From Flavobacteriaceae bacterium YJPT1-3 (lineage in GTDB: Bacteria > Bacteroidota > Bacteroidia > Flavobacteriales > Flavobacteriaceae), in NCBI GenBank assembly GCA_029866965.1, contig CP123444.1, positions 2,980,501 through 3,044,500 on the forward strand: a DNA stretch of 64,000 nucleotides. Direction: 5' to 3'. Positions within the stretch are counted from its first letter, which is position 1. Every line of letters starts with the position of its first letter. Positions 18,815-28,561 of this stretch are shown here, piece by piece. The position numbers were made by a program, and so were the translations under genes. The notes beneath the pieces were generated by a model, which saw only the letters and a program-made list of their open reading frames with translations, did no database searches and had not been told where the DNA came from.

Positions 18815-20089
18815 ATGAAGTTTGTATTGGTTACCCTGGCAGCTCTGAGCTCGTTGCCTCTTTTCGCGCAAGCTCAAGTAGCACTGGATATTGAAAAAGT
18901 AGCACCCAAGGTTATCGAATGGCGCCGCGACTTTCATCAACATCCGGAACTGTCCAATCGAGAATTTAAAACCGCTGAGAAAATTGCGGAGCATTTAAAA
19001 GGTCTCGGACTGGAAGTGAAAACCGGGGTGGCCAAGACCGGCGTCGTTGCGCTCATTCCTGGACAACGACCCGGGAAGGTATTGGCCTTGAGAGCCGATA
19101 TTGATGCTCTACCCGTCACCGAACGCGTGGACCTCCCCTTTAAAAGTGAAGTTAAAACCACCTTTCGCGGACAAGAGACTGGCGTCATGCATGCCTGTGG
19201 TCACGACACCCACATTGCCATTTTGATGGGTGTGGCAGAAGTGCTTTCGCGAAATAATGATTTTGCGGGCACCGTGAAGCTCATCTTTCAACCGGCCGAA
19301 GAAGGAGCGCCTCCCGGTGAGGAAGGAGGAGCCAAACTGATGGTTCAGGAGCAAGTGCTTCAAAATCCTAAGGTGGACGCCATTTTCGGATTGCATATTG
19401 ACGCGCAGAACGATGTGGGCACACTGAGCTACAAACCCGGTGGCATTATGGCAGCTTCCCAAAGTTTTGAGATTTATGTCAATGGCAAGCAAAGTCACGG
19501 CTCAACGCCCTGGACCGGTATTGATCCCATCATGGCCAGTGTTAAGATCATTGATGGCCTACAAACCATCATCAGTCGGGAGGCTCCGCTTACTCAGGAA
19601 GCTGCAGTGCTATCCATTGGAAAAATAAGCAGTGGAATACGGAGTAATATCATTCCTGAAAAAGCACACATAGTGGGTACCCTTCGGACGCTGGATTACG
19701 ATATGCAGGAGTTGATCAACAGGCGTATGCGTGAGATGGTTCCGGCCATCGCCAAAGCCTATAAAGCCGAAGCGACGATCATGATTTCAGAGGGCTATCC
19801 CATCACCTACAATGATCCGGAGCTGACCGAACAAATGCTTCCCAGCCTAAAAAAGACGGCCGGTGCAGAGCAGGTCAAATTGATCAAAGCCATCACCGGC
19901 GCTGAAGATTTTTCCTTTTTTAGCAAGGAAGTCCCCGGCTTCTACTTTTTCCTGGGCGGCAAACCGGTAGATGTACCGGAAGCGGAATCAGCGCCTCACC
20001 ACACCCCCGACTTTTACATTGACGAAAGCGGATTGCTCTTAGGGGTAGAGACCTTGGTGCAGATGACTTATGATTATTTAGGCGGGTGA
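18815..20089 (+). CDS. Exported M20D-family amidohydrolase (second of a tandem pair)
   Basis: 424 aa, similar to the preceding gene along the whole length (WRRDFHQHPELSNREFKTAE, MHACGHDTHIA, QPAEEGAPPGEEGGAK, ITGAEDFSFFSKEVPG), so the pair arose by gene duplication. It has its own signal peptide (SSLPLFAQAQ). Metal ligands are kept in both copies, so both should be active; differences in the dimerisation domain may change the substrate. Its TGA overlaps the next ATG (TGATG). Confidence 0.93.
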   Translation: MKFVLVTLAALSSLPLFAQAQVALDIEKVAPKVIEWRRDFHQHPELSNREFKTAEKIAEHLKGLGLEVKTGVAKTGVVALIPGQRPGKVLALRADIDALPVTERVDLPFKSEVKTTFRGQETGVMHACGHDTHIAILMGVAEVLSRNNDFAGTVKLIFQPAEEGAPPGEEGGAKLMVQEQVLQNPKVDAIFGLHIDAQNDVGTLSYKPGGIMAASQSFEIYVNGKQSHGSTPWTGIDPIMASVKIIDGLQTIISREAPLTQEAAVLSIGKISSGIRSNIIPEKAHIVGTLRTLDYDMQELINRRMREMVPAIAKAYKAEATIMISEGYPITYNDPELTEQMLPSLKKTAGAEQVKLIKAITGAEDFSFFSKEVPGFYFFLGGKPVDVPEAESAPHHTPDFYIDESGLLLGVETLVQMTYDYLGG

Positions 20090-21690
20090 TGGATAGTATT
20101 CTTCAGGTTTTAAGCAGTATTCCCTGGTGGGCCTGGGTCCTGATCGTCCTGCTCATCATCGCCATACGCGATATTTTTTTCAACAAAGAACACATCATCA
20201 CCCACAATTTTCCCATCCTGGGGCATATTCGGTATATGCTGGAGACCATAGGCCCCGAGCTGAGGCAATACATCGTAGCCAATAACCGTGAAGAATTACC
20301 ATTCAATCGCATTGAGCGCGGCTGGATCTATGCTTCCGCGAAAAATGAAAACAATTACGAAGGTTTTGGTACGGACCGGGACATCAAAGAGTCACAGTAC
20401 GTTTTTATCAATAATGCCATGATGCCTTACCGGGTCACGGATGATCATCCCAATGCCAAAGACCCTTATTTTTTGGCCTGCGCCAAGATTATGGGCGAGG
20501 GACGAAGAGCCCGGCCATACCGACCCAGTTCGATCATCAATGTTTCAGCCATGAGTTATGGTTCGCTTTCCGCGAAAGCGATAGAAGCCTTGAATCGAGG
20601 CTGTGCGATGGCTCATGCTTACCACAATACCGGTGAAGGCGGTCTCTCCCCCTACCATAAAACCGGCAGCGATGTGGTGTTTCATTTTGGCACCGGCTAT
20701 TTTGGAGTCCGTACCGAAGACGGTAACTTCTCTATGGAGAAAATGAAAAAGCTCGTGGAGGAGCACCCGCAAGTGCGTGCCATAGAGGTGAAACTCTCCC
20801 AGGGCGCCAAGCCCGGAAAAGGCGGAGTGCTGCCCGGATCTAAGATCACCAAAGAAATTGCGGAAATAAGAGGTGTGGAGCCGGGAAAAGATGTGCTCTC
20901 CCCTCCTACGCATAAAGCATTTACTAATGTTCCCGAAATGGTCGACTTTGTGGAAGCGATCGCAGACGAGACTGGACTCCCGGTGGGGATCAAAGCAGCC
21001 ATCGGCAAATTGGAGCAATGGGAAGAATTGGCGTCTTTAATGGCCGCCACCAACAGAGGCCCTGATTTCATCACGGTGGATGGTGGTGAAGGAGGAACCG
21101 GTGCAGCGCCCCCCAGCTTTGCCGATCATGTGGCCCTCCCCTGGGTATTTGGGTTTAGCGATGTCTATCAGATCTTTAAAAAACACGGCCTTACCGATCG
21201 TGTCGTCTTTATTGGCAGTGGTAAACTGGGTTTTCCCGCGCGTGCAGCTATGGCCTTTTCTATGGGCGCCGATCTGATCAATGTAGCACGCGAGGCTATG
21301 ATGAGTATTGGATGCATTCAAGCCAAGAAATGCCATGATAATACCTGTCCTACCGGGATCGCTACTCAAAATAAATGGCTGCAGGCCGGAATTCATATCC
21401 CGGATAAAGCCAAACGCGCCCACTACTACTTTAAAAATTTCAAAAAAGAACTATTAGAGATCACCCACGCCTGTGGTTATGAGCATCCCTGTCAGTTCAC
21501 TATGGACGATGTGGATGTCAATCTGGGCGATAAAAGCGGAACACAGACCCTGTCCAGCGTGTATGGCTACGATAAGGTACCCGTTGCTTTTGAAAGTGTG
21601 CAAAAAATTCAGGATTGTGCTACCTTAGGCGGCCAGTACAAAAAGCAAGAGGTCGCTGACGCTATTGACGCGAAGGACGTCCGTTATTAA
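20089..21690 (+). CDS. FMN-binding glutamate synthase family protein, membrane-anchored
   Basis: 533 aa from the ATG in TGATG. One N-terminal membrane helix (SIPWWAWVLIVLLIIAI) precedes a glutamate-synthase-type FMN barrel: SAMSYGSLSAKAIEALNRG, KLSQGAKPGKGG, VDGGEGGTGAAPPSFADH and a 3Fe-4S cysteine motif (CIQAKKCHDNTCPTG). It lacks the amidotransferase and large central domains of GltB, so it is not a complete glutamate synthase by itself. The real electron donor and substrate are unknown. It is coupled to the M20 genes and to the next small gene. Confidence 0.88.
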   Translation: MDSILQVLSSIPWWAWVLIVLLIIAIRDIFFNKEHIITHNFPILGHIRYMLETIGPELRQYIVANNREELPFNRIERGWIYASAKNENNYEGFGTDRDIKESQYVFINNAMMPYRVTDDHPNAKDPYFLACAKIMGEGRRARPYRPSSIINVSAMSYGSLSAKAIEALNRGCAMAHAYHNTGEGGLSPYHKTGSDVVFHFGTGYFGVRTEDGNFSMEKMKKLVEEHPQVRAIEVKLSQGAKPGKGGVLPGSKITKEIAEIRGVEPGKDVLSPPTHKAFTNVPEMVDFVEAIADETGLPVGIKAAIGKLEQWEELASLMAATNRGPDFITVDGGEGGTGAAPPSFADHVALPWVFGFSDVYQIFKKHGLTDRVVFIGSGKLGFPARAAMAFSMGADLINVAREAMMSIGCIQAKKCHDNTCPTGIATQNKWLQAGIHIPDKAKRAHYYFKNFKKELLEITHACGYEHPCQFTMDDVDVNLGDKSGTQTLSSVYGYDKVPVAFESVQKIQDCATLGGQYKKQEVADAIDAKDVRY

Positions 21691-21704
21691 AATTAAAATA
21701 CCCC

Positions 21705-22229
21705 ATGGAAGAACGCATTCTCGATTTTTTATTTGCAGTTGCTCCTGCACTCATTGTGGGCCTAATCGCCTATTATTTCTTTAAAACGCATACGGCTAAT
21801 GAGGAAGGTCGACGGCGTTTCCTGCTCCATAAAGACATTCAGAAGGACACTGTACCCATGCGTTTGCAAGCTTACGAGCGACTCACCTTGTTTTTGGAGC
21901 GCATCACACCGGCTAAATTGATCCCGAGGGTCAAACCCAGCTCTCAGGATCCTATCGCCTATGAGAATAGCTTGATCAAGAATATTGAAAACGAATTCGA
22001 GCACAATATCGCCCAGCAGATCTATGTTTCTGAAGAGTGCTGGAATGTGGTACTTTCTTCTAAGAATGCGACCATTCGATTGATCCGTCAGACCAACATG
22101 AGCGACAAGATCGATACGGCGGATAAATTGAGAGAGACTATCCTGAGTAATTTGATCGAGCAGCCGGCACCTTCTTCCGTAGGTTTACAGTTTGTACATC
22201 GGGAGGTGAAAACCCTGCTTGGAAAGTAG
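21705..22229 (+). CDS. Conserved Bacteroidota membrane-anchored protein of unknown function
   Basis: 174 aa. One N-terminal membrane helix (LFAVAPALIVGLIAYYFF) is followed by a soluble, largely helical domain with QAYERLTLFLERITP and NIAQQIYVSEECWNVV. I recognise it as a family found throughout the Bacteroidota but know no function. It follows the FMN protein by 14 bp and is the last gene of this run; the next gene is on the other strand, 1 bp away. Confidence 0.8.
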   Translation: MEERILDFLFAVAPALIVGLIAYYFFKTHTANEEGRRRFLLHKDIQKDTVPMRLQAYERLTLFLERITPAKLIPRVKPSSQDPIAYENSLIKNIENEFEHNIAQQIYVSEECWNVVLSSKNATIRLIRQTNMSDKIDTADKLRETILSNLIEQPAPSSVGLQFVHREVKTLLGK

Positions 22230-22230
22230 A

Positions 22231-23148
22231 TCAGGCCGTCTTATCGCGTAGCTTATTCTCTTCGGCATGCTGATGCTTATCCCGGGCGTAGTCCCAACCC
22301 TGCTGCCACCAATTGGTCATCAATTTTTTATTGAAGATCAGGCTGTTCTCCGTGAGTTTGGAAGGCGTATAATATAGATTTAACGGCACATCTTTATTGA
22401 TAGCCGCCAGTTTTCCAACCACCACATCGTGGTACTCCACCTGGTCCATTAAAAATCCAAAGAGATTGGTCATTAGGGCAAATGGATTTTTCCCAAGGAC
22501 TTTATTGTGCTCCATATTCTCCGATTCCAGAATAATGGCATCGACTTCAGTAGCGCCACGGCGAATGGCCTCGCGAATGGGAACGATACAACCAAAACCG
22601 CCGTCAGCATACTCACAGCCGTTCTTGGTCACCAGACTCATAAAGGGGACGTAGTTGCACGAGATCCAGATCCATTCACAAAAATCATTGTAATCCCAGT
22701 CGCTCATGCTTTTGTATTCGACAATATTTCGGGTCAGGTTAGAGACGGTGACCACCACATCTTTAGATCCGCGTTTGATGCGTTCAAACTCCTCTTGGGT
22801 CAGATTACGCCGAATATTACGGAGCAAGTTCTTGCTCTCTCCAAAGGTGCGCTTCTTCTTGATGAACTGCCATAGGGTATTCCTAAAGTTTATGGAGACA
22901 AATTCTCGATTCCCTTTTTTCCTAACATTAAACGGATTGACATTAAAGATGGTGCTTTGATTGACTTGAGTATACATGGTATAGGCCCGTTCAATGTTGT
23001 TGTTGGCCAATTGAGTAACCAGCAAACTTCCCGTGGAGGTCCCCAAAAACAGATCGTAATTGCGTTTTTGTTCTTCAATGAGGTATTGGGCTACTCCACC
23101 GGCGTAGGCTCCCTTACTCCCTCCTCCTGAGACCACAAGCGCTTTCAT
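22231..23148 (-). CDS. Patatin-like phospholipase
   Basis: 305 aa, cytoplasmic. The oxyanion motif GGGSKGAYAGG (near the N-terminus), the nucleophile elbow GTSTGS and the dyad aspartate in YADGGFG are intact, so a Ser-Asp lipid acyl hydrolase is expected. Its ATG overlaps the end of the M1 peptidase gene upstream by 4 bp, making a two-gene operon. Confidence 0.92.
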   Translation of the reverse strand: MKALVVSGGGSKGAYAGGVAQYLIEEQKRNYDLFLGTSTGSLLVTQLANNNIERAYTMYTQVNQSTIFNVNPFNVRKKGNREFVSINFRNTLWQFIKKKRTFGESKNLLRNIRRNLTQEEFERIKRGSKDVVVTVSNLTRNIVEYKSMSDWDYNDFCEWIWISCNYVPFMSLVTKNGCEYADGGFGCIVPIREAIRRGATEVDAIILESENMEHNKVLGKNPFALMTNLFGFLMDQVEYHDVVVGKLAAINKDVPLNLYYTPSKLTENSLIFNKKLMTNWWQQGWDYARDKHQHAEENKLRDKTA

Positions 23149-25235
23149 TGATCGAGTTTATTTTGAAGATAGGACTGCATAGGCTCTTTTAGATCTGGCA
23201 GCAAGTTAATAAACTCCTGCTTCCAAAAATCTTCCTCCAGTAAGGCATCGATGATCTCGCGAGCTCCATTTCGAAAGCGATAATTAAAATGGGTAGCTGC
23301 TTCAACCAGATGGAGGAGCGTTTCAGGCGAATACGCCTGAATTTGATAAAGGTAGCGGAAGGCGTTCAGCCGGAGGTCCTGTGAGTAGGATGCTGCCGTA
23401 TATCCGGAAAGTTCCTGAAAATGCGTTTGAACAGCACCATATTTTGTGGCGATCGCTAAGGCCAGCCACAGGGTGCGGATGTTACCGTCAGCAAAGCCGA
23501 AGTCGGTGGCGGTTTGCTCCAAATATTGGGAACGATAAGCCGGGAAATCACTCCACAACTTGAGTAAGGCCAACTCTCGGGTCACATAGCTGTCGTCCTC
23601 AAGTAAGCTTTCAAATTCCGCTTTCAACTCAACCGGTACCCGGTCCAGGCTTAAGGCAATGCCCTGCCGCACTAAATGGTTTCCACTTTCAAAAGCCAGG
23701 CTGTACAGGGACTTTGTTTCTTCCAGAGGCAGTCCGGCCAATTGAAAGACCGCCTCTTGCCCCAAATAATCGTTAGGTAAGATGAGGGCTTGCTTCAGGG
23801 CCTGCTTTTTCTGATCGTAGGGTAATTTTCGCAAGGCCTGCAGCTGAAAATAATCCCTTAAAAAAGGCGATTTCTTAAGGAGCTGGAAGGCATCTTCGGC
23901 CTGAAAAGCCGTCTGCTCCAGCCAGTTTTTCCGGAATGCACTTAAATCCTCGCCCGAGGTCTTTGCTACCGCAGTCAAAAAATCATCGGTGGTGACCGTG
24001 CCGTATTGGTGCTCCAGCAGGTAGTTTTTGACCACTTTCGCGAAAGCGTCCTCACCCACCTGATCTCGCAGAACGTGTAAGGCCCAGGCGCCCTTTTGAT
24101 AAAAGGTTAGAGAACTTGCCCCCGGATCCAGAAGGCGCTGCCCTTTGCCTTCTTCACTCATCGCTTTTAACTGTTCTGCACTCTCGTAAAGTTTCCAGTA
24201 GAAATAATCTTCACCAAATAGCTCCCGCTCGGCCAGTAGGGCATAATACGTAGCAAAACCTTCCTGCAGCCAGTGATGGGTACCCGAGGCTGCGGTGACC
24301 AGGTTGCCAAACCACTGATGCGCCATTTCATGGGCATTCACATTGACGTAGTTGCGATCCTGAAACCCGATACTGTCCACCACAAAGGCATCGCTAAAGA
24401 TAGTTGCCGTGGTATTCTCCATTCCGGCGTATAGAAAATCCTTGACCGGGATCTGCTTGTAGTTGGCCCAGGGAAAAGGCACGCCTAGTTCGCGTTCCAG
24501 AAAGTCGAAAATCTGCCGGGTGTATCGGTAGGTAGGTTCAACCCGATCCTGGTCTTCCGGATAATAATAGAGCATCAAGGGAATACCCGAATCACTGGTC
24601 ATCTCCTCCTTTTGATAATCCCCGATCGCCAGGCCTACCAGATAGCTGGACATGGGTTGCTTCATGTCCCAGATCCAGGATTGCTTACCGTCCTTTTCTT
24701 TTTGAGATACCAGAGGCCCGTTAGCGATCACCGTATAATCTCGTGGTGTTGTTATGGTCAGGTCAAATTCTATTTTATCATTGACGTCATCCAGTGAGGG
24801 CAACCAGCTCGAGGTGTACTTGCCCTGTCCCTGGCTCCAAACCTGGGCGTTGCCCATCCGGTTGACGAAATAAAGCGCTTTATCGGGCTTGATGGAGTAC
24901 GTGAAAAGGGTGGTATAGGTCTGATTGGCCTGAAAGGGATGATCGATATAAAGTTTGCGTGAGGCCGCATCGAGCGTCAGCTTCCCAACCCCCTTGGAGG
25001 ATACTAGCTCAAGAGGGGCTGCATCCAGATAAATCCGATTGGTGTCTTGTAGAATAGTATAGGTGATTTCGACCTGACCTCGCAGACGGTCCTGTCTGGG
25101 ATCAATATCCAGAACCGCTTGAATGCGCTGTACGTCGAGATAGGGCTGCGCAAGAGAGGTAGTTTCCTGTGCCTGGAGAGCAACAGATGACCACCAATAA
25201 GTCAGAATAACAAAGAAAGCGGTTAGGGGTTTCAT
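23145..25235 (-). CDS. M1-family metalloaminopeptidase, exported
   Basis: 696 aa from the ATG that begins a signal peptide (LTAFFVILTYWWSSVALQAQ); a longer frame upstream lacks protein character and overlaps the recG promoter. It has the exopeptidase motif YAGMEN (about 269-274), the zinc site HEMAH (302-306) with the third ligand E325 in WLQEGFATYY, and C-terminal helical repeats. It removes N-terminal residues from peptides, probably in the periplasm. A CTTTCGCGAAAG palindrome is at 24035-24046. Confidence 0.93.
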   Translation of the reverse strand: MKPLTAFFVILTYWWSSVALQAQETTSLAQPYLDVQRIQAVLDIDPRQDRLRGQVEITYTILQDTNRIYLDAAPLELVSSKGVGKLTLDAASRKLYIDHPFQANQTYTTLFTYSIKPDKALYFVNRMGNAQVWSQGQGKYTSSWLPSLDDVNDKIEFDLTITTPRDYTVIANGPLVSQKEKDGKQSWIWDMKQPMSSYLVGLAIGDYQKEEMTSDSGIPLMLYYYPEDQDRVEPTYRYTRQIFDFLERELGVPFPWANYKQIPVKDFLYAGMENTTATIFSDAFVVDSIGFQDRNYVNVNAHEMAHQWFGNLVTAASGTHHWLQEGFATYYALLAERELFGEDYFYWKLYESAEQLKAMSEEGKGQRLLDPGASSLTFYQKGAWALHVLRDQVGEDAFAKVVKNYLLEHQYGTVTTDDFLTAVAKTSGEDLSAFRKNWLEQTAFQAEDAFQLLKKSPFLRDYFQLQALRKLPYDQKKQALKQALILPNDYLGQEAVFQLAGLPLEETKSLYSLAFESGNHLVRQGIALSLDRVPVELKAEFESLLEDDSYVTRELALLKLWSDFPAYRSQYLEQTATDFGFADGNIRTLWLALAIATKYGAVQTHFQELSGYTAASYSQDLRLNAFRYLYQIQAYSPETLLHLVEAATHFNYRFRNGAREIIDALLEEDFWKQEFINLLPDLKEPMQSYLQNKLDQ

Positions 25236-25273
25236 GGTACGGGCTAAGCAAATGCTTTGCCAAAATAAGGATT

Positions 25274-25308
25274 TTTGATATTTCAAGCTTTTGAATTTTC
25301 TTAATTTG
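25274..25308 (+). promoter_or_regulatory. Candidate recG promoter
   Basis: TTTG at 25274-25277 and TTAATTTG at 25301-25308 resemble -33 and -7 elements with a 23-bp spacer. This placement would exclude the upstream TTG at 25291 as a start and favours GTG at 25336. Confidence 0.35.
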
Positions 25309-25335
25309 CCGAGAGATCCATCCAAGAATGCCCAA

Positions 25336-27441
25336 GTGAATCCAAACTTTTTACAGACACCCATCGAATACCTCAAAGGAGTGGGTCCCGGGAGGGCAGC
25401 CTTATTGCGGGAGGAACTCAAGATTGACACCTATCAAGATTTGATCAATCTGTTTCCTAATCGCTATATCGATCGATCGCGCTATTACAAAATTCGAGAA
25501 TTGCAGCGGAACAATGCTGAAGTGCAGATCATTGGACAGATCACTCATTTGCAAATGGTCGCCCAAAAACGAGGGAAACGGTTGGTGGCCACCTTCGCTG
25601 ATGAGACCGGCAGTATGCAATTGGTTTGGTTTCGAGGTCACAAATGGATTAAGGACAGTATTAAACTAGGTGTGCCCTACGTGGTATTTGGAAAGACCAA
25701 CCTCATCGGTTCGACTTTTTCCATGCCTCATCCTGAAATGGAACTGCTCAAAGAACACCAGGGTCGTATTCGAAAAGCCATGCAGGCGGTGTACCCTTCT
25801 ACAGAAAAACTCAGCAATAAAGGAGTGACCAACCGGGTGCTCAATACCTTGATGGAAACCCTGTTCAAAGAGGCCGGAAACACCATCCCGGAAACCCTGT
25901 CCAAACCCTTGCTTGATCAGCTCAAATTGATGCCTAAAAAAGAGGCTCTAAGACATGCTCATTTTCCGGGTTCTCCGGAGGCCCTTGCACGGGCTCAATA
26001 CCGATTAAAATTCGAAGAATTTTTCTATCTCCAATTGCAACTTTTGCGTAAAAATTTACAGCGCAAACAAAAAATTAAAGGGTATCCGTTCGAACAGGTG
26101 GGCCCCCTGTTCAACACCTTCTATGAATCACATTTACCCTTTGAATTGACCGAGGCTCAAAAACGCGTGGTGAAAGAAATTAGAAGCGATCTGGGAAGCT
26201 CAGCACAAATGAATCGACTTTTGCAAGGCGATGTGGGTTCGGGAAAGACCGTAGTCGCGCTCCTCTCCATGATATTGGCACTTGACAACGGTTTTCAAGC
26301 CTGTTTAATGGCGCCGACTGAAATTTTGTCAGTCCAACACTACCACGGATTAAAAGAACTTCTTAAACCATTGAATACCAGTATAGAATTACTTACCGGT
26401 TCAACTCCTACTTCAAAGAGAAGAGTGATTCACGAAAATCTAGAAAACGGGACCTTAAAGCTGTTAATTGGTACCCATGCTCTGCTGGAAGATAAGGTAA
26501 AATTTCAAAATTTAGGCCTGGCGATTATTGATGAACAACATCGTTTTGGAGTTGCTCAACGGAGTAAATTATGGCATAAAAATGACTATCCTCCCCACAT
26601 TCTGGTCATGACCGCCACCCCTATCCCCCGCACCCTGGCCATGAGTGTTTACGGCGACCTGGATATCTCGGTCATTGACGAACTTCCACCGGGTCGAAAA
26701 TCGGTCAAAACGGTGCATCGATTTGACTCCAATAGGCTTAAGGTTTTTGCCTTTCTCAAAGACGAAATTAAGAAGGGCAGACAGGTCTATATCGTCTACC
26801 CCTTGATCCAGGAAAGTGAGGCACTGGATTATAAAGATTTGATGGATGGATACGAGAGTATAGCCCGTGAATTTCCCAAGCCGGATTTTCAAATTTCCAT
26901 CGTGCACGGCCAAATGAAACCGGCCGATAAAGAATACGAAATGGATCGTTTTGTACGCGGAGAGACCCAGATCATGGTCGCAACCACAGTGATCGAAGTG
27001 GGGGTCAACGTGCCCAACGCCAGTGTGATGGTGATCGAAAGTGCAGAACGCTTTGGCCTATCGCAATTACACCAATTGCGTGGCCGCGTAGGGCGTGGGG
27101 CTGACCAGAGCTATTGCATACTGATGACCGGACACAAACTGTCTAACGACAGTAAAACCCGTTTGGAGACCATGACCCGCACCAATGACGGATTTGAGAT
27201 CGCTGAGGTGGATCTTAGATTACGCGGTCCCGGAGATCTCATGGGCACCCAACAAAGCGGAGTACTACAGCTCAAGATCGCCGACATAATCAAGGATAAC
27301 GATATTTTAAAGATCGCTCGGGGCTATGCTGCAGCCTTGCTTAAGGAGGATGCTGCTTTCGCGAAAGCGGAAAATCAAATCATTCGATTCACCTACGCAC
27401 AGCTGGTCAAATACAAGAATATCTGGAATTATATCAGTTAA
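25336..27441 (+). CDS. recG: ATP-dependent DNA helicase RecG
   Basis: 701 aa from the GTG chosen because it gives the standard beginning (NPNFLQTPIEYLKGVGPGRA); a TTG 45 bp upstream is also open. The order is wedge/OB domain, then helicase motifs: QGDVGSGKTVVALL (Walker A), IIDEQHRFGV (DEQH box), MTATPIPRTLAMS, TTVIEVGVNVPNAS and QLRGRVGRG, then the C-terminal TRG region. RecG remodels stalled forks and branched DNA. A perfect GCTTTCGCGAAAGC palindrome (27355-27368) encodes part of its C-terminus. Confidence 0.96.
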   Translation: MNPNFLQTPIEYLKGVGPGRAALLREELKIDTYQDLINLFPNRYIDRSRYYKIRELQRNNAEVQIIGQITHLQMVAQKRGKRLVATFADETGSMQLVWFRGHKWIKDSIKLGVPYVVFGKTNLIGSTFSMPHPEMELLKEHQGRIRKAMQAVYPSTEKLSNKGVTNRVLNTLMETLFKEAGNTIPETLSKPLLDQLKLMPKKEALRHAHFPGSPEALARAQYRLKFEEFFYLQLQLLRKNLQRKQKIKGYPFEQVGPLFNTFYESHLPFELTEAQKRVVKEIRSDLGSSAQMNRLLQGDVGSGKTVVALLSMILALDNGFQACLMAPTEILSVQHYHGLKELLKPLNTSIELLTGSTPTSKRRVIHENLENGTLKLLIGTHALLEDKVKFQNLGLAIIDEQHRFGVAQRSKLWHKNDYPPHILVMTATPIPRTLAMSVYGDLDISVIDELPPGRKSVKTVHRFDSNRLKVFAFLKDEIKKGRQVYIVYPLIQESEALDYKDLMDGYESIAREFPKPDFQISIVHGQMKPADKEYEMDRFVRGETQIMVATTVIEVGVNVPNASVMVIESAERFGLSQLHQLRGRVGRGADQSYCILMTGHKLSNDSKTRLETMTRTNDGFEIAEVDLRLRGPGDLMGTQQSGVLQLKIADIIKDNDILKIARGYAAALLKEDAAFAKAENQIIRFTYAQLVKYKNIWNYIS
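27355..27368. repeat. Copy of the GCTTTCGCGAAAGC palindrome inside recG
   Basis: A perfect 14-nt palindrome encoding AFAKA near the RecG C-terminus. Confidence 0.9.
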
Positions 27442-28537
27442 GCAGAACGATATAGCGAAGCGGCCGCTCCAGATCCATTTGCGCCAGCAATTGACCGGAA
27501 GCCGAGATTAGGAACACCCCACTTTTGGAATTGCCATCATTGTCCTGAGCTAAATACCCACTGATCCAACGTTCATTGTCGCGATCATAAGCAAAGTCGG
27601 TTGCTGTAATATTCGTAAAACCGAGATTCTGAGCTAAAAATTCGGAATAAATAGGAGCGATATCCACCTGTATTGCCGTATCTGAGGTCAGATCAAACAA
27701 CTCCGGGCCTCGTGGCAAGAAGGACGGTTGGATGTAGTTATAGTAGCTCACGAGTTGATTATCGACCACCCGATAGTAAAATCGGGCATTGGGAAGGAAG
27801 GACGTTGCCTTTTTCTCGATAAGCTCCTGACTATTAAAGGCATGGCGGTAATACGCGCCTTCGCCGTCATAAAAGTAGAATTCTTCATCAGGCGCAAAAG
27901 CCACGGCACTCACCACATTGGTATTCTCAAAGGACCAGGATTGAACGATGGCAGCCGTTGATCGATCGATCTGATAAAGCACTGTAGCGTTGGAATTAGT
28001 ATCGTGTAAACTGACGATGATAAACTCGTCCATCATGTAGAGGCGCCCCACCCCTTGAACGGCTCCCAGGTTCACTTCCGTCTGTACGTTGTTTTGGGTG
28101 TTGATCAACCGAAGCCGCAGCTCCTCCAGCGTGTTGGTATAGCGAAACAACAAGGCAATGTAAATATCATCATTGACCACGGTTTCTCGCCGCTCTTCAT
28201 CCCCAAAGCCCACAAAATCGCGATAACTCTGGGTCGTTCCTGCTTCTACATTGCGCAGATAGACTTCCTGAGGACGGTATAAACCAACAAAGCCTTCTTG
28301 TTGATGGATGAAGGTAAACTGACTCGGAATGGCTTCATTGACGGTCAAATTCACAAAATCTCCCGCTGCATTGCCTTCACGAAAGCGGTATTCAAACAAG
28401 GCTTCCAGCTCAAAGGATAATCCGCCAAAACTGGGGAAAGTGACTTCGGCCTGGGGCATCAGATCGAGCTCGTCATCATTTTGAGAGCAACTGCTTAACA
28501 TACACAGGAATCCAATGCTGAAGAGTAATCTTTTCAT
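27434..28537 (-). CDS. Lipoprotein of unknown function, possibly beta-propeller
   Basis: 367 aa. The signal peptide ends in LSSCSQNDDE. The rest is rich in short beta-strand-like segments with recurring patterns (VGRLYMMDEFIIVSLHD, VSAVAFAPDEEFYFYDGEG, DNQLVSYYNYI), which suggests a propeller-like fold, but I do not recognise a named family. Its 3' end overlaps the recG end by 8 bp, convergent. It lies 24 bp downstream of the TlpA-like gene on the same strand. Confidence 0.7.
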   Translation of the reverse strand: MKRLLFSIGFLCMLSSCSQNDDELDLMPQAEVTFPSFGGLSFELEALFEYRFREGNAAGDFVNLTVNEAIPSQFTFIHQQEGFVGLYRPQEVYLRNVEAGTTQSYRDFVGFGDEERRETVVNDDIYIALLFRYTNTLEELRLRLINTQNNVQTEVNLGAVQGVGRLYMMDEFIIVSLHDTNSNATVLYQIDRSTAAIVQSWSFENTNVVSAVAFAPDEEFYFYDGEGAYYRHAFNSQELIEKKATSFLPNARFYYRVVDNQLVSYYNYIQPSFLPRGPELFDLTSDTAIQVDIAPIYSEFLAQNLGFTNITATDFAYDRDNERWISGYLAQDNDGNSKSGVFLISASGQLLAQMDLERPLRYIVLLN

Positions 28538-28561
28538 GCCGCTTTCTCGTAAAGATAAGGT

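Noticed and set aside
20089-21690. Complete glutamate synthase large subunit
   Set aside because: At 533 aa it lacks the glutaminase domain and other GltB regions; only the FMN/Fe-S part is present.
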